Shown: one piece after another, positions 22,779 through 30,164 of the stretch
Layout of the letters: every line of letters begins with the position of its first letter
Position numbering within the stretch: the stretch's first letter is position 1
From: Streptomyces griseomycini
GTDB lineage: Bacteria > Actinomycetota > Actinomycetes > Streptomycetales > Streptomycetaceae
DNA length: 64,000 bases
Reading direction: 5' to 3'
NCBI RefSeq assembly: GCF_014203535.1
Contig: NZ_JACHJI010000017.1
Span: 60,433-124,432, forward strand
Made by a program: the position numbers and the translations under genes
The notes under the pieces: generated by a model
The model's input: only the letters and a program-made list of their open reading frames with translations
What the model was told of the DNA's origin: nothing
Database searches by the model: none

Positions 22779-23120
22779 CTACCACGGCCCGTCAAGTCTC
22801 GCGTGGAGCTGCGCCCAGGTGGTGACGCCGAGGACGTCCGCGGCGAACCCGGCCAGGGTGTCGGCCCACAGGGCGTACGGCGTGCCGTGGCGCAGGTACG
22901 ACAGCACCAGGAGGTCACACAGGACGTCGTCGGCGAGGATCGCGATCGTGGCGCGCCGGTCGGCGGCGGGGGCCGCGGTCAGATGCTCGAGCTGGTCCAG
23001 GCGGGCGAGCCAGTCGGGAACGGCCGAGGTGCGGGTGCACAGGCCTGAGTCGACGACGTTCCGGGCGCGGGCCGCGAGGCCGGCGATCCGGGTGCGGGGC
23101 GGTGCGGCGGTCGGGAACAT
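22779..23120 (-). CDS. Truncated terminase-like N-terminal domain protein
   Basis: A 113-residue protein. Residues 79-98 (GTPYALWADTLAGFAADVLG) match, without gaps, the segment just before the ATPase domain of terL (73-92) and of the 25050 protein (71-90): G-x-x-Y-x-L-W-x-D-T-x-x-x-F-x-x-D-V-L-G. It stops 15 residues later, before any Walker motif. N-terminal residues also resemble the 25050 protein. It may be a regulatory or decoy fragment of a terminase family. Its upstream region is nearly the same as that of 25050. Confidence 0.55.
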   Translation of the reverse strand: MFPTAAPPRTRIAGLAARARNVVDSGLCTRTSAVPDWLARLDQLEHLTAAPAADRRATIAILADDVLCDLLVLSYLRHGTPYALWADTLAGFAADVLGVTTWAQLHARLDGPW

Positions 23121-23126
23121 GCCCGC

Positions 23127-23159
23127 GGACCGTAGGCACGGCCACGGCTTGCGTCGCGC
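23127..23159 (-). promoter_or_regulatory. GCGACGCAAG ... CCTACGGTCC promoter
   Basis: GCGACG and TACGGT are 17 bp apart, with TACGGT acting as -10 near the ATG. The same pair with the same spacing lies upstream of the gene at 25871. Confidence 0.55.
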
Positions 23160-23246
23160 AGCGAGGACGCGACGTTAAGAGGCCCTGCAGCCGATGGTGC
23201 GCGGCCCTGGGACGCAACAGGCGTCCCTGCGCCCCTTGGAGCTCCC

Positions 23247-23768
23247 GTGTCCCGCCTGTTCGGCAGCCTCGCGGCCCTTCTCTACATCGGCACCATCGTC
23301 TCTGCGAACTGGGCCACTGCCCACTTCGGTTTCCTGTCGGTCGGCTTCGGCCTGTCCGCGACGGCGGGGACGTTCCTCGCCGGCGGCGCGCTGCTCGCCC
23401 GCAACCTCGTCCAGGACGCGTACGGGCGCACCACTGCCCTGGTGCTGATGACGGTCGGTACCTGCCTGTCGGCGTTCACCGCTCCGGCCGCCCTCGTGGT
23501 GGCCTCCGCCGCGGCGTTCGCGTTCTCCGAGCTCGCCGACATGGCCGTCTACACGCCGCTGCGCCGTTCCTACTGGGCCCGCGCGATCCTGCCCGCGTGC
23601 CTGGTCGGCGCGCTCGTCGACACCGTGCTGTTCCTCGCCATCGCCGGGTTCCCGATCTGGTCGGCGGTGCCGGGCCAGATGGTCGGCAAGGCCTGGGCGG
23701 TGTTCCTGCCGGTCGCCGCGGTGACCGCCTTCCGGGCGGCCCGGAAGGTACGGACGGCGCGGCTGTGA
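23247..23768 (+). CDS. VUT family transporter (YhhQ-like, queuosine-precursor uptake)
   Basis: A 173-residue integral membrane protein with about six helices, of the VUT/DUF165 (YhhQ) family, whose E. coli member imports the 7-deazaguanine precursors preQ0/preQ1. Seen: LLYIGTIVSANW, LARNLVQDAYGRTTAL (conserved Q-D-x-Y-G-R), FAFSELADMAVYTPLRR and LVGALVDTVLFLAIAG. The GTG start and its 4-nt overlap with the DpdA-like gene downstream show one operon. Phages that put 7-deazaguanines in their DNA often carry such a transporter, so its role here is probably to supply preQ0 for DNA modification. Confidence 0.8.
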   Translation: MSRLFGSLAALLYIGTIVSANWATAHFGFLSVGFGLSATAGTFLAGGALLARNLVQDAYGRTTALVLMTVGTCLSAFTAPAALVVASAAAFAFSELADMAVYTPLRRSYWARAILPACLVGALVDTVLFLAIAGFPIWSAVPGQMVGKAWAVFLPVAAVTAFRAARKVRTARL

Positions 23769-24403
23769 TCTACCTGACCACGCCCTCCGGGGACAAGGTC
23801 CGGGCGGCGATGGCCGCGGGCCACGGGATCGCGTGGATGAGTACGCCCGCCTGCGGCCACGTCCTGCCCGCAGGGCAGATATGGGCAGCGGACAACGGCC
23901 GGTTCGGGAAGGGCTGGCCGGGCTACGAACGGTGGTGGCGGTACCTGGAGAGCCACGCCGACCGGGCCGGGGACTGCCTGTTCGCGGTCGCTCCGGACAT
24001 CCCCATGGACGCGGCCGCAACGCTCGAGGAGTCCCGGCCGTGGCTGCCGAAGATCCGCGCCCTGGGCTACCGGGCGGCGTTCGCCGCGCAGGACGGCGCC
24101 GAGGACCTGCCGGTGCCGTGGGACGACCTGGACGTGCTGTTCCTCGCCGGCTCCACCGAGTGGAAGCTCGGGCCGGGCGCGCGCGTGCTGGCGCTCGAGG
24201 CGAAGCGGCGCGGCAAGCGCGTGCACATGGGGCGGGTGAACTCCCTCAAGCGGTTGCGGTACGCGCACTCGATCGGCTGCGACAGTGCCGACGGCACGTT
24301 CGTCGCGTTCGGGCCGGACAAGAACCTGCCGAAGTGCCTGGCGTGGGTGGCAGAGCTCAACGGCCAGGAGGAGCTGTTCCCGCTCAAGGCGCCCGCCGCT
24401 TAG
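23765..24403 (+). CDS. DpdA-like deazapurine DNA modification protein (TGT-fold)
   Basis: A 212-residue protein resembling the short phage DpdA-type relatives of tRNA-guanine transglycosylase, which exchange guanine for a 7-deazaguanine in DNA. Seen: FAVAPDIPMDAAATLEES (candidate catalytic Asp in strand), VLFLAGSTEWKLG, and the C-terminal block HMGRVNSLKRLRYAHSIGCDSADGT, which parallels the TGT strand where the second Asp lies. The GTG overlaps the stop of the VUT transporter. The C-terminus holds QEELFPL, matching the QxxLF clamp-binding pattern. Call rests on remembered family motifs plus the telling neighbour. Confidence 0.68.
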   Translation: MIYLTTPSGDKVRAAMAAGHGIAWMSTPACGHVLPAGQIWAADNGRFGKGWPGYERWWRYLESHADRAGDCLFAVAPDIPMDAAATLEESRPWLPKIRALGYRAAFAAQDGAEDLPVPWDDLDVLFLAGSTEWKLGPGARVLALEAKRRGKRVHMGRVNSLKRLRYAHSIGCDSADGTFVAFGPDKNLPKCLAWVAELNGQEELFPLKAPAA

Positions 24404-24447
24404 GTGAGGTGACGCGGTTCTGCAGCTCCCGCCGCGTCACCTCACCT
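24402..24447. terminator. 16-bp bidirectional terminator
   Basis: Perfect 16-bp stem (24402-24417 with 24432-24447), 14-nt loop, between convergent genes ending at 24403 (+) and 24454 (-). Confidence 0.85.
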
Positions 24448-24453
24448 CACGGG

Positions 24454-24927
24454 TCAGGCCGCGCGCTGGATGGCGAGCGCCCGCTCGAGCTCGTCGAGCA
24501 TCGCCACGATGTCGTCGACCTTCACGTAGGAGATCCCGAACGTGACCGTGCCGTCGTCGTGGACGTCGAACTCGTACTCCGCGTAACTCTGCTCGTCCTC
24601 GTAGAAGTACCGGCCCGGCTCCGCTTCGGCGAACCCGCCGGGCCCCTCGTCGAACCAGCCAGCGCCCCATATCTCCGCCATGGCTTGGCCAACGGCCGCT
24701 TTGGGGACATGCTCGAACTCGATGGTGGCGCGCCCGTGGTCATCGAGGCATGCCTTCCCCAGGCCTTCCCCGGATGTCTCCCAGCGCAGGGTGGGGCCGA
24801 AGCACTGGCACCTGTCGGCGTGGGTCAGGGCGGGGAACGCCGCGATGAACGCGGCTTGCGCGGTCCGCTGGTGCTCGCTCCATGCGTCGGTCCAGTCCTC
24901 GAGCGCTTCCTTGACGTGCGGTTGCAC
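24454..24927 (-). CDS. Unknown acidic protein
   Basis: A 157-residue acidic alpha/beta protein: a helix (VKEALEDWTDAWSEHQRTAQAAFIAAFPALTHADRC), then alternating strands (RATIEFEHV, YAEYEFDVHDDGTVTFGISYVKVDDI) and a final helix. Unknown function. The GTG at 24927 follows GGAAGGGAG, which rules out longer forms. A GCGACGYAAG-like motif lies about 100 bp upstream. Confidence 0.65.
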   Translation of the reverse strand: MQPHVKEALEDWTDAWSEHQRTAQAAFIAAFPALTHADRCQCFGPTLRWETSGEGLGKACLDDHGRATIEFEHVPKAAVGQAMAEIWGAGWFDEGPGGFAEAEPGRYFYEDEQSYAEYEFDVHDDGTVTFGISYVKVDDIVAMLDELERALAIQRAA

Positions 24928-25019
24928 GTTGCTCCCTTCCGCCCACGGGGCGGGGCCGCGGGGTTGCGGCCGCGGGACGCGCCGCGGGCAAGGAGGGGCA
25001 CCCTGCACACCGCGGAATG

Positions 25020-25031
25020 CTTGCGTCCGCT
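25020..25031 (-). promoter_or_regulatory. GCGACGYAAG-like motif (GGACGCAAG)
   Basis: Minus-strand AGCGGACGCAAG upstream of the gene starting at 24927; one mismatch to the repeated motif. Confidence 0.4.
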
Positions 25032-25049
25032 CCTGGGGTGCGGGGTCAG

Positions 25050-25871
25050 TCAGCCGACTGCAGGCTTCGCCACCAGGTCGCACGACTCGAACAGCTCGAA
25101 CCACTCCTCCGGCTCGCCGTCCTCGTCCGCCAGGGCGACCAGACGGGAACCGCCGTACACGGACTCGGCAAGGAAGTTCATCGTGGCGCGCATGTCGGGG
25201 TCGGCGATCCGGTCCGCGCCGACGGCGACCGCGACGTACTGGTCCAGCCCGGCCATGGCGTCAGGGTTGGTGTTCCACACGGCGAACGCCATGACGCGCT
25301 GCGGGTCCTCACCCCACCAGGCACGCCGCCCCAGGTCGAGCCGGCCGGGCAGCAACGCCTGATCGACGAACCGGGCCAGGATCCGCCAGACACTGTCCGA
25401 GTGGTGCCGGTACTGGGCGAACGACACGGCCACCCGCGGAACGTCCCCGTACGGGCGGGGACAAGACACCAGGGCTGTCCACACCAGGAGCACGGCCGCT
25501 GCTGTGTCGTGGTCTGGGCGCGGGATGCGGGCGGCGATCCGGCGGGCGTACGGGTCCGCCACGGCGCCCAGGACGGCGCGCTGCTCGCTGGTGAGGGCCA
25601 GGCCGAGAACGTCCTGGGCGAACCTGGCGGGGGTGTCGTGCCACAGCTCGTAGGCGCTGCCGGTGTGCAGGTCCAGGGCGATCATCACGTCCAGGACCGC
25701 GGCGTCCTCGAGGGCGGAGACGTGCGTGAGCCGCTCGTCGACCGGCATGTTCAGCAGTCGGTGCGCGAGCTCCACGGACTGCGGGACCGGCTGGACGATC
25801 CGGTGCGGGTGGTTTCGGCGCCAGGCCGTGGCGGCGAGCGTGGCGTACCGGGTGGGCGGGATGTACGTCAT
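25050..25871 (-). CDS. Pseudo-terminase: terL-like ATPase domain lacking Walker motifs
   Basis: A 273-residue protein collinear with terL residues 1-262. Shared: GSAYELWHDTPARFAQDVLG (71-90) versus terL 73-92; SEQRAVLGAV versus SLQRDVLDAI; VWRILARFVDQALLPG versus LWPHIRKVVPRAGLPG; AMAGL at 205-209 in both; EWFELF versus SWFEEL at 256-261 in both. The Walker A position of terL (GFGVGKTH) reads RIPRPDHD here, and Walker B (IVDEAGG) reads AVGADRI. It should therefore not hydrolyse ATP, and the nuclease half is absent. It could bind terL, DNA or a capsid as a regulator. No frameshift is seen, so it appears maintained as a gene. Confidence 0.6.
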   Translation of the reverse strand: MTYIPPTRYATLAATAWRRNHPHRIVQPVPQSVELAHRLLNMPVDERLTHVSALEDAAVLDVMIALDLHTGSAYELWHDTPARFAQDVLGLALTSEQRAVLGAVADPYARRIAARIPRPDHDTAAAVLLVWTALVSCPRPYGDVPRVAVSFAQYRHHSDSVWRILARFVDQALLPGRLDLGRRAWWGEDPQRVMAFAVWNTNPDAMAGLDQYVAVAVGADRIADPDMRATMNFLAESVYGGSRLVALADEDGEPEEWFELFESCDLVAKPAVG

Positions 25872-25877
25872 GGGCGC

Positions 25878-25910
25878 GGACCGTAGGGTCCCCGAGCGCT
25901 TGCGTCGCGC
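25878..25910 (-). promoter_or_regulatory. GCGACGCAAG ... CCTACGGTCC promoter
   Basis: Same two blocks and 17-bp spacing as at 23127-23159. TACGGT is the likely -10, only a few bases before the ATG at 25871, implying a very short or absent leader. Confidence 0.55.
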
Positions 25911-25939
25911 GCCTTGCGCCGGGGCCTGGGGGTACGGCT

Positions 25940-25973
25940 GCGCCCCGGCCGGGGAGTCGTCCGGCCGGGGCGC
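25940..25973 (-). terminator. GC-rich hairpin after gene at 25992
   Basis: Perfect 13-bp stem GCGCCCCGGCCGG (25940-25952) with 25961-25973, 8-nt loop. Confidence 0.7.
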
Positions 25974-25991
25974 AGGAGCGGGCGGAGGGAG

Positions 25992-26360
25992 TTACCCTCC
26001 GGTGCTGCCGCCGGTGGAGCCGGGGCACTCCGGATCGAAGATGTTGCACGGGGTGCCGACGGACGGTGTCGGCGTCGGGTCCGGGGCGGTCGGCTTCGCG
26101 GTGGGCTGCGTGCTCGGCGACGGGGTAGCGGGCGCGGTCGGCGCCGGGGTGGTCGGTGCCGGGGTGGTCGGTGCGGGGCCCGGGTCGCGGGTGTAGCCGG
26201 GGCCCTTCACGAGGATCAGCGCCATGGCGGCCGCGGCGAGAACACCGACGACCAGCCACACGGCCGCGGCGGTCCAGAGCACGGCGCCGGCCCATCGGGG
26301 GAGGCGGGGCTTGCAGTCGCCGTTCTTGCAGGCGGCAGTGCAGGTGAGCGGGGCAGACAC
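25992..26360 (-). CDS. Membrane-anchored protein with Pro/Thr-rich outer tail
   Basis: A 122-residue protein: short Cys-rich N-terminus (CTAACKNGDCKP), one membrane helix (LWTAAAVWLVVGVLAAAAMALILV, about residues 28-51), then a low-complexity Thr/Pro/Ala tail with repeats of TPAPTTPAPT and a C-terminal pair of Cys (CNIFDPECPGS). Probably an envelope protein with an outward, perhaps glycosylated, stalk. The GTG at 26360 follows GGAAGGACCCCC. Function unknown. Confidence 0.65.
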   Translation of the reverse strand: MSAPLTCTAACKNGDCKPRLPRWAGAVLWTAAAVWLVVGVLAAAAMALILVKGPGYTRDPGPAPTTPAPTTPAPTAPATPSPSTQPTAKPTAPDPTPTPSVGTPCNIFDPECPGSTGGSTGG

Positions 26361-26415
26361 AGGGGGTCCTTCCGTACGGGGTACTGGAAGGGCGGACCGT
26401 GCCCGGCCCGGACGG

Positions 26416-26427
26416 CTTACGTCGCGT
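26416..26427 (-). promoter_or_regulatory. GCGACGYAAG motif
   Basis: Minus-strand ACGCGACGTAAG, followed 18 bp after GCGACG by CACGGTCCGC, upstream of the gene starting at 26360. Confidence 0.5.
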
Positions 26428-26431
26428 CGTG

Positions 26432-26779
26432 TCACTTCGCTGAGCGGACCGGGGGCGCCTTCACCGCGGGCGCGGCCGGAACCTTCGGCGCGGCCGGGGC
26501 TGGCGCCTTCGGCTGCGTCCGGGCAGGCTTGCGCGCGCTGCTGTCGGGATTGCTGCCGCCGGGGACCACTCCGGGCCCGTACGGCTTGCACGTCACCGGG
26601 TCCACGGTGCCCGCGAGGGCCGGAGCGCACCGGCCGGGGCTGCTGTCCTTGCTGGGGGCGCGGGTGGCGTCGGCGGCCAGGAAGGCGACGCACAGCACCA
26701 GGGCGAGCACGACACAGCCGATGCTGAACGAGATGAACAGACGGAACTGGCGGTCGTCCCGGGGGAGGTTGGTCTTCAC
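26432..26779 (-). CDS. Membrane-anchored protein with Pro/Ala/Lys-rich tail
   Basis: A 115-residue protein with one membrane helix (LFISFSIGCVVLALVLCVAFLA, about residues 13-34) and an extended tail rich in Pro, Ala and Lys (PKAPAPAAPKVPAAPAVKAPP) with one Cys pair. Same architecture as its downstream neighbour at 25992, so the two may act together at the envelope. The GTG at 26779 follows GGAAGG. Unknown function. Confidence 0.65.
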   Translation of the reverse strand: MKTNLPRDDRQFRLFISFSIGCVVLALVLCVAFLAADATRAPSKDSSPGRCAPALAGTVDPVTCKPYGPGVVPGGSNPDSSARKPARTQPKAPAPAAPKVPAAPAVKAPPVRSAK

Positions 26780-26834
26780 TGCGTGGCCTTCCAGGCGGAG
26801 GGATGAGGCCACGCAGGCTCGAGGGGCGGACGGT

Positions 26835-26846
26835 CTTACGTCGCGC
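26835..26846 (-). promoter_or_regulatory. GCGACGYAAG motif
   Basis: Minus-strand GCGCGACGTAAG about 55 bp upstream of the gene starting at 26779. Confidence 0.5.
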
Positions 26847-26901
26847 GCTGCCGCTCAGGATCGCTCAGGGCGGGCGACGGGCGACCGGGGCAGGGGGAAT
26901 G

Positions 26902-26926
26902 GGCCCCGCCGGGCGTAGGCGGGGCC
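26902..26926 (-). terminator. Hairpin after gene at 26937
   Basis: GGCCCCGCC (26902-26910) pairs with 26918-26926. Confidence 0.6.
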
Positions 26927-26936
26927 ACAGGGCCGC

Positions 26937-27374
26937 TCAGGCGGCCTGCTGGACGTCTCCCGGCTCGAGGGTGGCGCTCTTCCCCGCCGGGGCGTCGGGG
27001 ACGGCGCCGGGGGCGTGCTTGAGTGCCATACGGGCGGCGACCAGATCGGCGCCCGTGGTCCCCTCCTTCTTGCAGCGCTCCCACCACCCATGGCACTGCA
27101 CGGTGGCGGTCGCCTTGCGCAGCTCCTCGAGGAGTTTGTCGAACTCGGCGGCGTCGTCCTCCGGCCAGCCGTCCGTGGCGGGGCGGCCGGGGTGCTGCCG
27201 TCCCCGTTCCGTCTCCTCCGGCCATCCGTCGTGGGGCTCACGGGACCAGGGGAGTCGGGCCTGCAGCGCGTGCAGCTTGGCGTACAGCTCGGCGGCCGTG
27301 CGCTGGGCGGCGACCAGGTCGTTGGGGAAGGCGTGCGGGTTGAACGGGGCCGGGGCCGGGTCGGGGGTGGTCAT
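26937..27374 (-). CDS. Unknown helical protein
   Basis: A 145-residue mainly helical protein (NDLVAAQRTAAELYAKLHALQARL and AEFDKLLEELRKATATVQCHGWWERCKKEG) with the pentapeptide DGWPE occurring twice (HDGWPEETER, TDGWPEDDA). Unknown function. ATG at 27374, 10 bp downstream of the large coiled-coil gene's stop, so probably in its operon. Confidence 0.6.
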   Translation of the reverse strand: MTTPDPAPAPFNPHAFPNDLVAAQRTAAELYAKLHALQARLPWSREPHDGWPEETERGRQHPGRPATDGWPEDDAAEFDKLLEELRKATATVQCHGWWERCKKEGTTGADLVAARMALKHAPGAVPDAPAGKSATLEPGDVQQAA

Positions 27375-27384
27375 GCTTTCGAGC

Positions 27385-28599
27385 CTAGTTCGAGCCGGCG
27401 GCCGCGCCCTGCTCCACGCGGGGTGAGGTTCGACGCTCGCCAGTCCGCCCGGCGTGCTCGGCGTCCTGGTCCACACGCACCGCGAGCCGCGGGCCGTCCT
27501 CCGACCGCTCGGCGTCCTCGAGGACCTCCGCCCACCAGGCGTAGCGATCGGGCCGGATCGGGTGCTCCGTCGCCTGGTAGAACGCCACGGCGCCGTTGAT
27601 CCGGACGGGCCGCAGCAGCCCGAGCACATCCCCCAGCGCGGCAACGGCCCGCTCGGCGCGATGCCGGGCGACGTCTTCGCCGGCTTCGGCTTCACCGCAG
27701 CGGGCCGCGTACCGGTCGCGCTCGCGCTTCGCGTCGGCCCACTGCCGGTTGCGGAGGCGGAGCTGGGCCCACAGGTTCTGTACCTGTGTCGGGTCCCCTC
27801 CCAGGGCGCGCACCGCGGTTCGCAGGGTGCGCAGCTCCCCCTCAGCGAGCTTCGCCCGGAGCTGCCACCCGTCGCGCTGCCGGGTGAGCTGGGCGCAGTC
27901 CACCAGGATGCCGACGCTCGGCGCGCCTGCGCCACGGATGACGCGGAGCGCTTCGGCGGCGTGGTCGCGGCCGCACATCGCGCAGTCCTCCCGCTCGCTC
28001 GGGTCGGTCGCCTCGCGGTGCTCCTCGGCTTCCTGCAGCACCTGGCACACGCGGGCGGTGACCGTCTGGAACTCGACGAGGGCGGACCCGTGCTCGCACT
28101 CCGGGCCGGTCGCGCGTTCCTGGCGTTCGGCGGCCGCGCGGGTCGCCCACTGGTGCGCCTCTCGGGCGTGGTCGATCAGCGTGGGCCACGGGGTGTCAGG
28201 GTGGACGTCCAGGGCTTCGGCCAGGGCCCGGCGGCGCATGGTGTCGGCCCCCTCCTCCTGGAGGGCCTTCTGCTGCCACGTGGTGGCGGCGCCCACGGCG
28301 ATACGGACCGCGTCGGTGCTGCCCTTGGGGGCGGGCCTGGCGTTGGCGCGCTGTTCGGCCTCGCGTATGGCGGCGTCCGCGGCCTCACGGTGCCGGGCAA
28401 GGCGCCGGTTCGTCTTGGCCAAGCTCTTGCCGGTCTTCACCCCCAGACGGACCTCCTCGCGGACGTGGGCGGCCAGGACGGCGGCCTGCTCCGGGGTGAG
28501 GGTCCCGGCCTCGAGGCGGGGCAGCAGGTCGTCGAACGCGGCGCGCCGTGCCTCGCGTTCGTGGCGCTGCGGTGTGGTGCGGGAGTGGCGGCGGGGCAT
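27385..28599 (-). CDS. Large coiled-coil protein, unknown
   Basis: A 404-residue, very Arg/Glu/Ala-rich protein that is predicted helical almost throughout, with heptad-like stretches (for example LARHREAADAAIREAEQRANAR and RLRNRQWADAKRERDRYAARCGEAEAGEDVARHRAERAV). One candidate zinc site, CAMCGRDHAAE, sits at about residue 210. Proteins like this are common on actinobacterial plasmids and phages without known role. ATG 28599. Confidence 0.65.
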   Translation of the reverse strand: MPRRHSRTTPQRHEREARRAAFDDLLPRLEAGTLTPEQAAVLAAHVREEVRLGVKTGKSLAKTNRRLARHREAADAAIREAEQRANARPAPKGSTDAVRIAVGAATTWQQKALQEEGADTMRRRALAEALDVHPDTPWPTLIDHAREAHQWATRAAAERQERATGPECEHGSALVEFQTVTARVCQVLQEAEEHREATDPSEREDCAMCGRDHAAEALRVIRGAGAPSVGILVDCAQLTRQRDGWQLRAKLAEGELRTLRTAVRALGGDPTQVQNLWAQLRLRNRQWADAKRERDRYAARCGEAEAGEDVARHRAERAVAALGDVLGLLRPVRINGAVAFYQATEHPIRPDRYAWWAEVLEDAERSEDGPRLAVRVDQDAEHAGRTGERRTSPRVEQGAAAGSN

Positions 28600-28670
28600 G
28601 TGCTCGGCTCCTCGTGCACGGGCGGCGGGGCCCGGCGGGAAGTCCGGGCACGGCAAGGAACGGGCGCGGC

Positions 28671-28685
28671 GGCCGATCTGTTACA
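28671..28685 (-). promoter_or_regulatory. TGTAACAGAT element
   Basis: Minus-strand TGTAACAGATCGGCC, resembling the 19188/19953 repeat, 72 bp upstream of the ATG at 28599. Possible promoter. Confidence 0.35.
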
Positions 28686-28702
28686 GCGGCCGCGGGAACG
28701 AC

Positions 28703-28742
28703 GGAGCGCCCGGCCTCCGCGGGGTGCGGGGCCGGGCGCTCC
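28703..28742 (-). terminator. 13-bp-stem terminator after the methyltransferase gene
   Basis: GGAGCGCCCGGCC (28703-28715) pairs perfectly with 28730-28742, 14-nt loop. Confidence 0.75.
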
Positions 28743-28752
28743 AGGGGGCCGG

Positions 28753-30075
28753 TCAGGCGGCCGGGGTGTAGTCGTCGGTGCTGTGGACCAGTTCATTCAT
28801 GCGGTAGAGCTGGCAGAGGTAGTCAGTGGCCAGCGTCTCTCCGTCGACGTTGAAGAACTGGGCGAGCAGCCGCGCTGCCATGAGCGGGGGGACGACGTCG
28901 GCGAGCTGCTGGAACACGCTCGTGCGGGAGCCTTGCGAGGGGTAGGAGGCGCGGAAGCCGACGAGGAGTGCGGCTTCGTTCTGGGTGAGGCGCAGGCCGT
29001 CAGAGACTCGCTTCCAGGTGCGGGCCTTGCCGGTGAGGCAGTTGGAGGGGCGATCGGCGGAGAACTCGTTGCCGCCCTTGGGGCGGCCGGTCTTCGGGTC
29101 GATGCCGCGCACGCCACGGGTGTTGATCTTCTCGCCCTCCTTCCAGCCAAGGGCCTGCGCCATCGTGGTCTGGGGGACGTTCTCGGTGGGCGTGGGCAGG
29201 TACGACAGGCGGCGGGAGGCGAGGAAGAACACCCGCTCGCGGCGAGAGGCGAGCCCGAACTGGGAGGCTTCGAGGATGCCGTGGGTGGTCCAGTACCACT
29301 CTCCCTCTTCCTGGCCGCCGCGCAGCTCTAGGCGGATGTCGTCGAGGATCTGCTGCGGCAGTCGGCTGGACTGCTCCATTGCGATGAACTCCAGCGGCGC
29401 GCCCGCTGCCTGCATGCCGAACGCCCAGAACAGGAGTTCCGCCATGAGGCCGATGCGGGGGTCGGTGAGCGGGGCGAGTTGGGCGCGCAGTTCGTCCCAG
29501 GTGACGCCGGAGCGCGGGGCGTAGCCGTCGTGGTAGCCGAGTTCGTCGCAGGTGTCGCAGCCTTCGCACCAGTCATCCAGCTCGTTACCGGGAAGGAATC
29601 CGCCCGCCTCGGAGGTCTGGGCGAGCACGCGGCACAGGGTGTTGATGTTGGCCTGGTCCTGCCCGGAGTGCTTCCCGGCAGGGGAGAAGGAGGGGCACGG
29701 CGGGGAGACGATCAGGCCGCGGACGTGGCGCAGGGCGTAGTGCTCGGGGTCCAGGGTGGTGATGTCGGCGCAGATGCGGAAGTGCCCGGCGGCGCGGGCG
29801 GTGGCGCACGCGTCCTTGGAGATGTCGATGCCGACGGCGTCCACGGCGACGCCGAGAACCTTCGCGATGCCCTCGGACCAGCCCCCCGGGCCGGCGAACA
29901 GCTCCACCACGCGGATCGGGTCGCCGGGCAGCGGGTCGAGCAGCCAGCGGCCGGGGAAGGGGTCGGCGGCCGCGTCCAGGACGGCGAGGACCTTCGGGGG
30001 GATGGGCAGACCGGCCTTGCGGGCGAGGGTGGCGACGTGGACGGCGGTTGCGACCGCGGGGGGCAGGGTCCGCAT
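28753..30075 (-). CDS. C5-cytosine DNA methyltransferase
   Basis: A 440-residue Dcm-type enzyme that adds methyl to cytosine C5 in DNA. Motif I VVELFAGPGGWSEG (about residues 56-69), motif IV with the catalytic Cys in SPPCPSFSPAGK (about 125-136), motif VI-like EFIAMEQSSRLPQ, motif VIII SRRERVFFLASRR, and motifs IX-X near SNCLTGKARTW and VVPPLMAARLLAQFF. The Cys pair CEGCDTCDELG in the variable region may bind zinc. No restriction enzyme lies beside it, so it is an orphan methylase, possibly protecting the element from host restriction together with the DpdA-like system. It has promoter box and hairpin leader. Confidence 0.88.
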   Translation of the reverse strand: MRTLPPAVATAVHVATLARKAGLPIPPKVLAVLDAAADPFPGRWLLDPLPGDPIRVVELFAGPGGWSEGIAKVLGVAVDAVGIDISKDACATARAAGHFRICADITTLDPEHYALRHVRGLIVSPPCPSFSPAGKHSGQDQANINTLCRVLAQTSEAGGFLPGNELDDWCEGCDTCDELGYHDGYAPRSGVTWDELRAQLAPLTDPRIGLMAELLFWAFGMQAAGAPLEFIAMEQSSRLPQQILDDIRLELRGGQEEGEWYWTTHGILEASQFGLASRRERVFFLASRRLSYLPTPTENVPQTTMAQALGWKEGEKINTRGVRGIDPKTGRPKGGNEFSADRPSNCLTGKARTWKRVSDGLRLTQNEAALLVGFRASYPSQGSRTSVFQQLADVVPPLMAARLLAQFFNVDGETLATDYLCQLYRMNELVHSTDDYTPAA

Positions 30076-30149
30076 CTGGTGTTCCTCTCTTCGTGGTCCG
30101 CGCCGGTGGTGCTCTCCACCGACACCACGAATAGTACACCCAGGTAAAT
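30076..30149 (-). promoter_or_regulatory. 21-bp promoter box plus AGAGCA-loop leader
   Basis: Box at 30129-30149 (minus strand, identical to the copy at 40897). Hairpin GTCGGTGG/CCACCGGC at 30102-30123 with loop AGAGCA, then ACCACGAAGAGAGGAACACC before the ATG at 30075. Confidence 0.8.
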
Positions 30150-30164
30150 CTCCTGTCCCTGGAA

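Noticed and set aside
27454..29331. 625-codon plus-strand frame
   Set aside because: Antisense to the coiled-coil gene and the methyltransferase, whose motifs are unmistakable.
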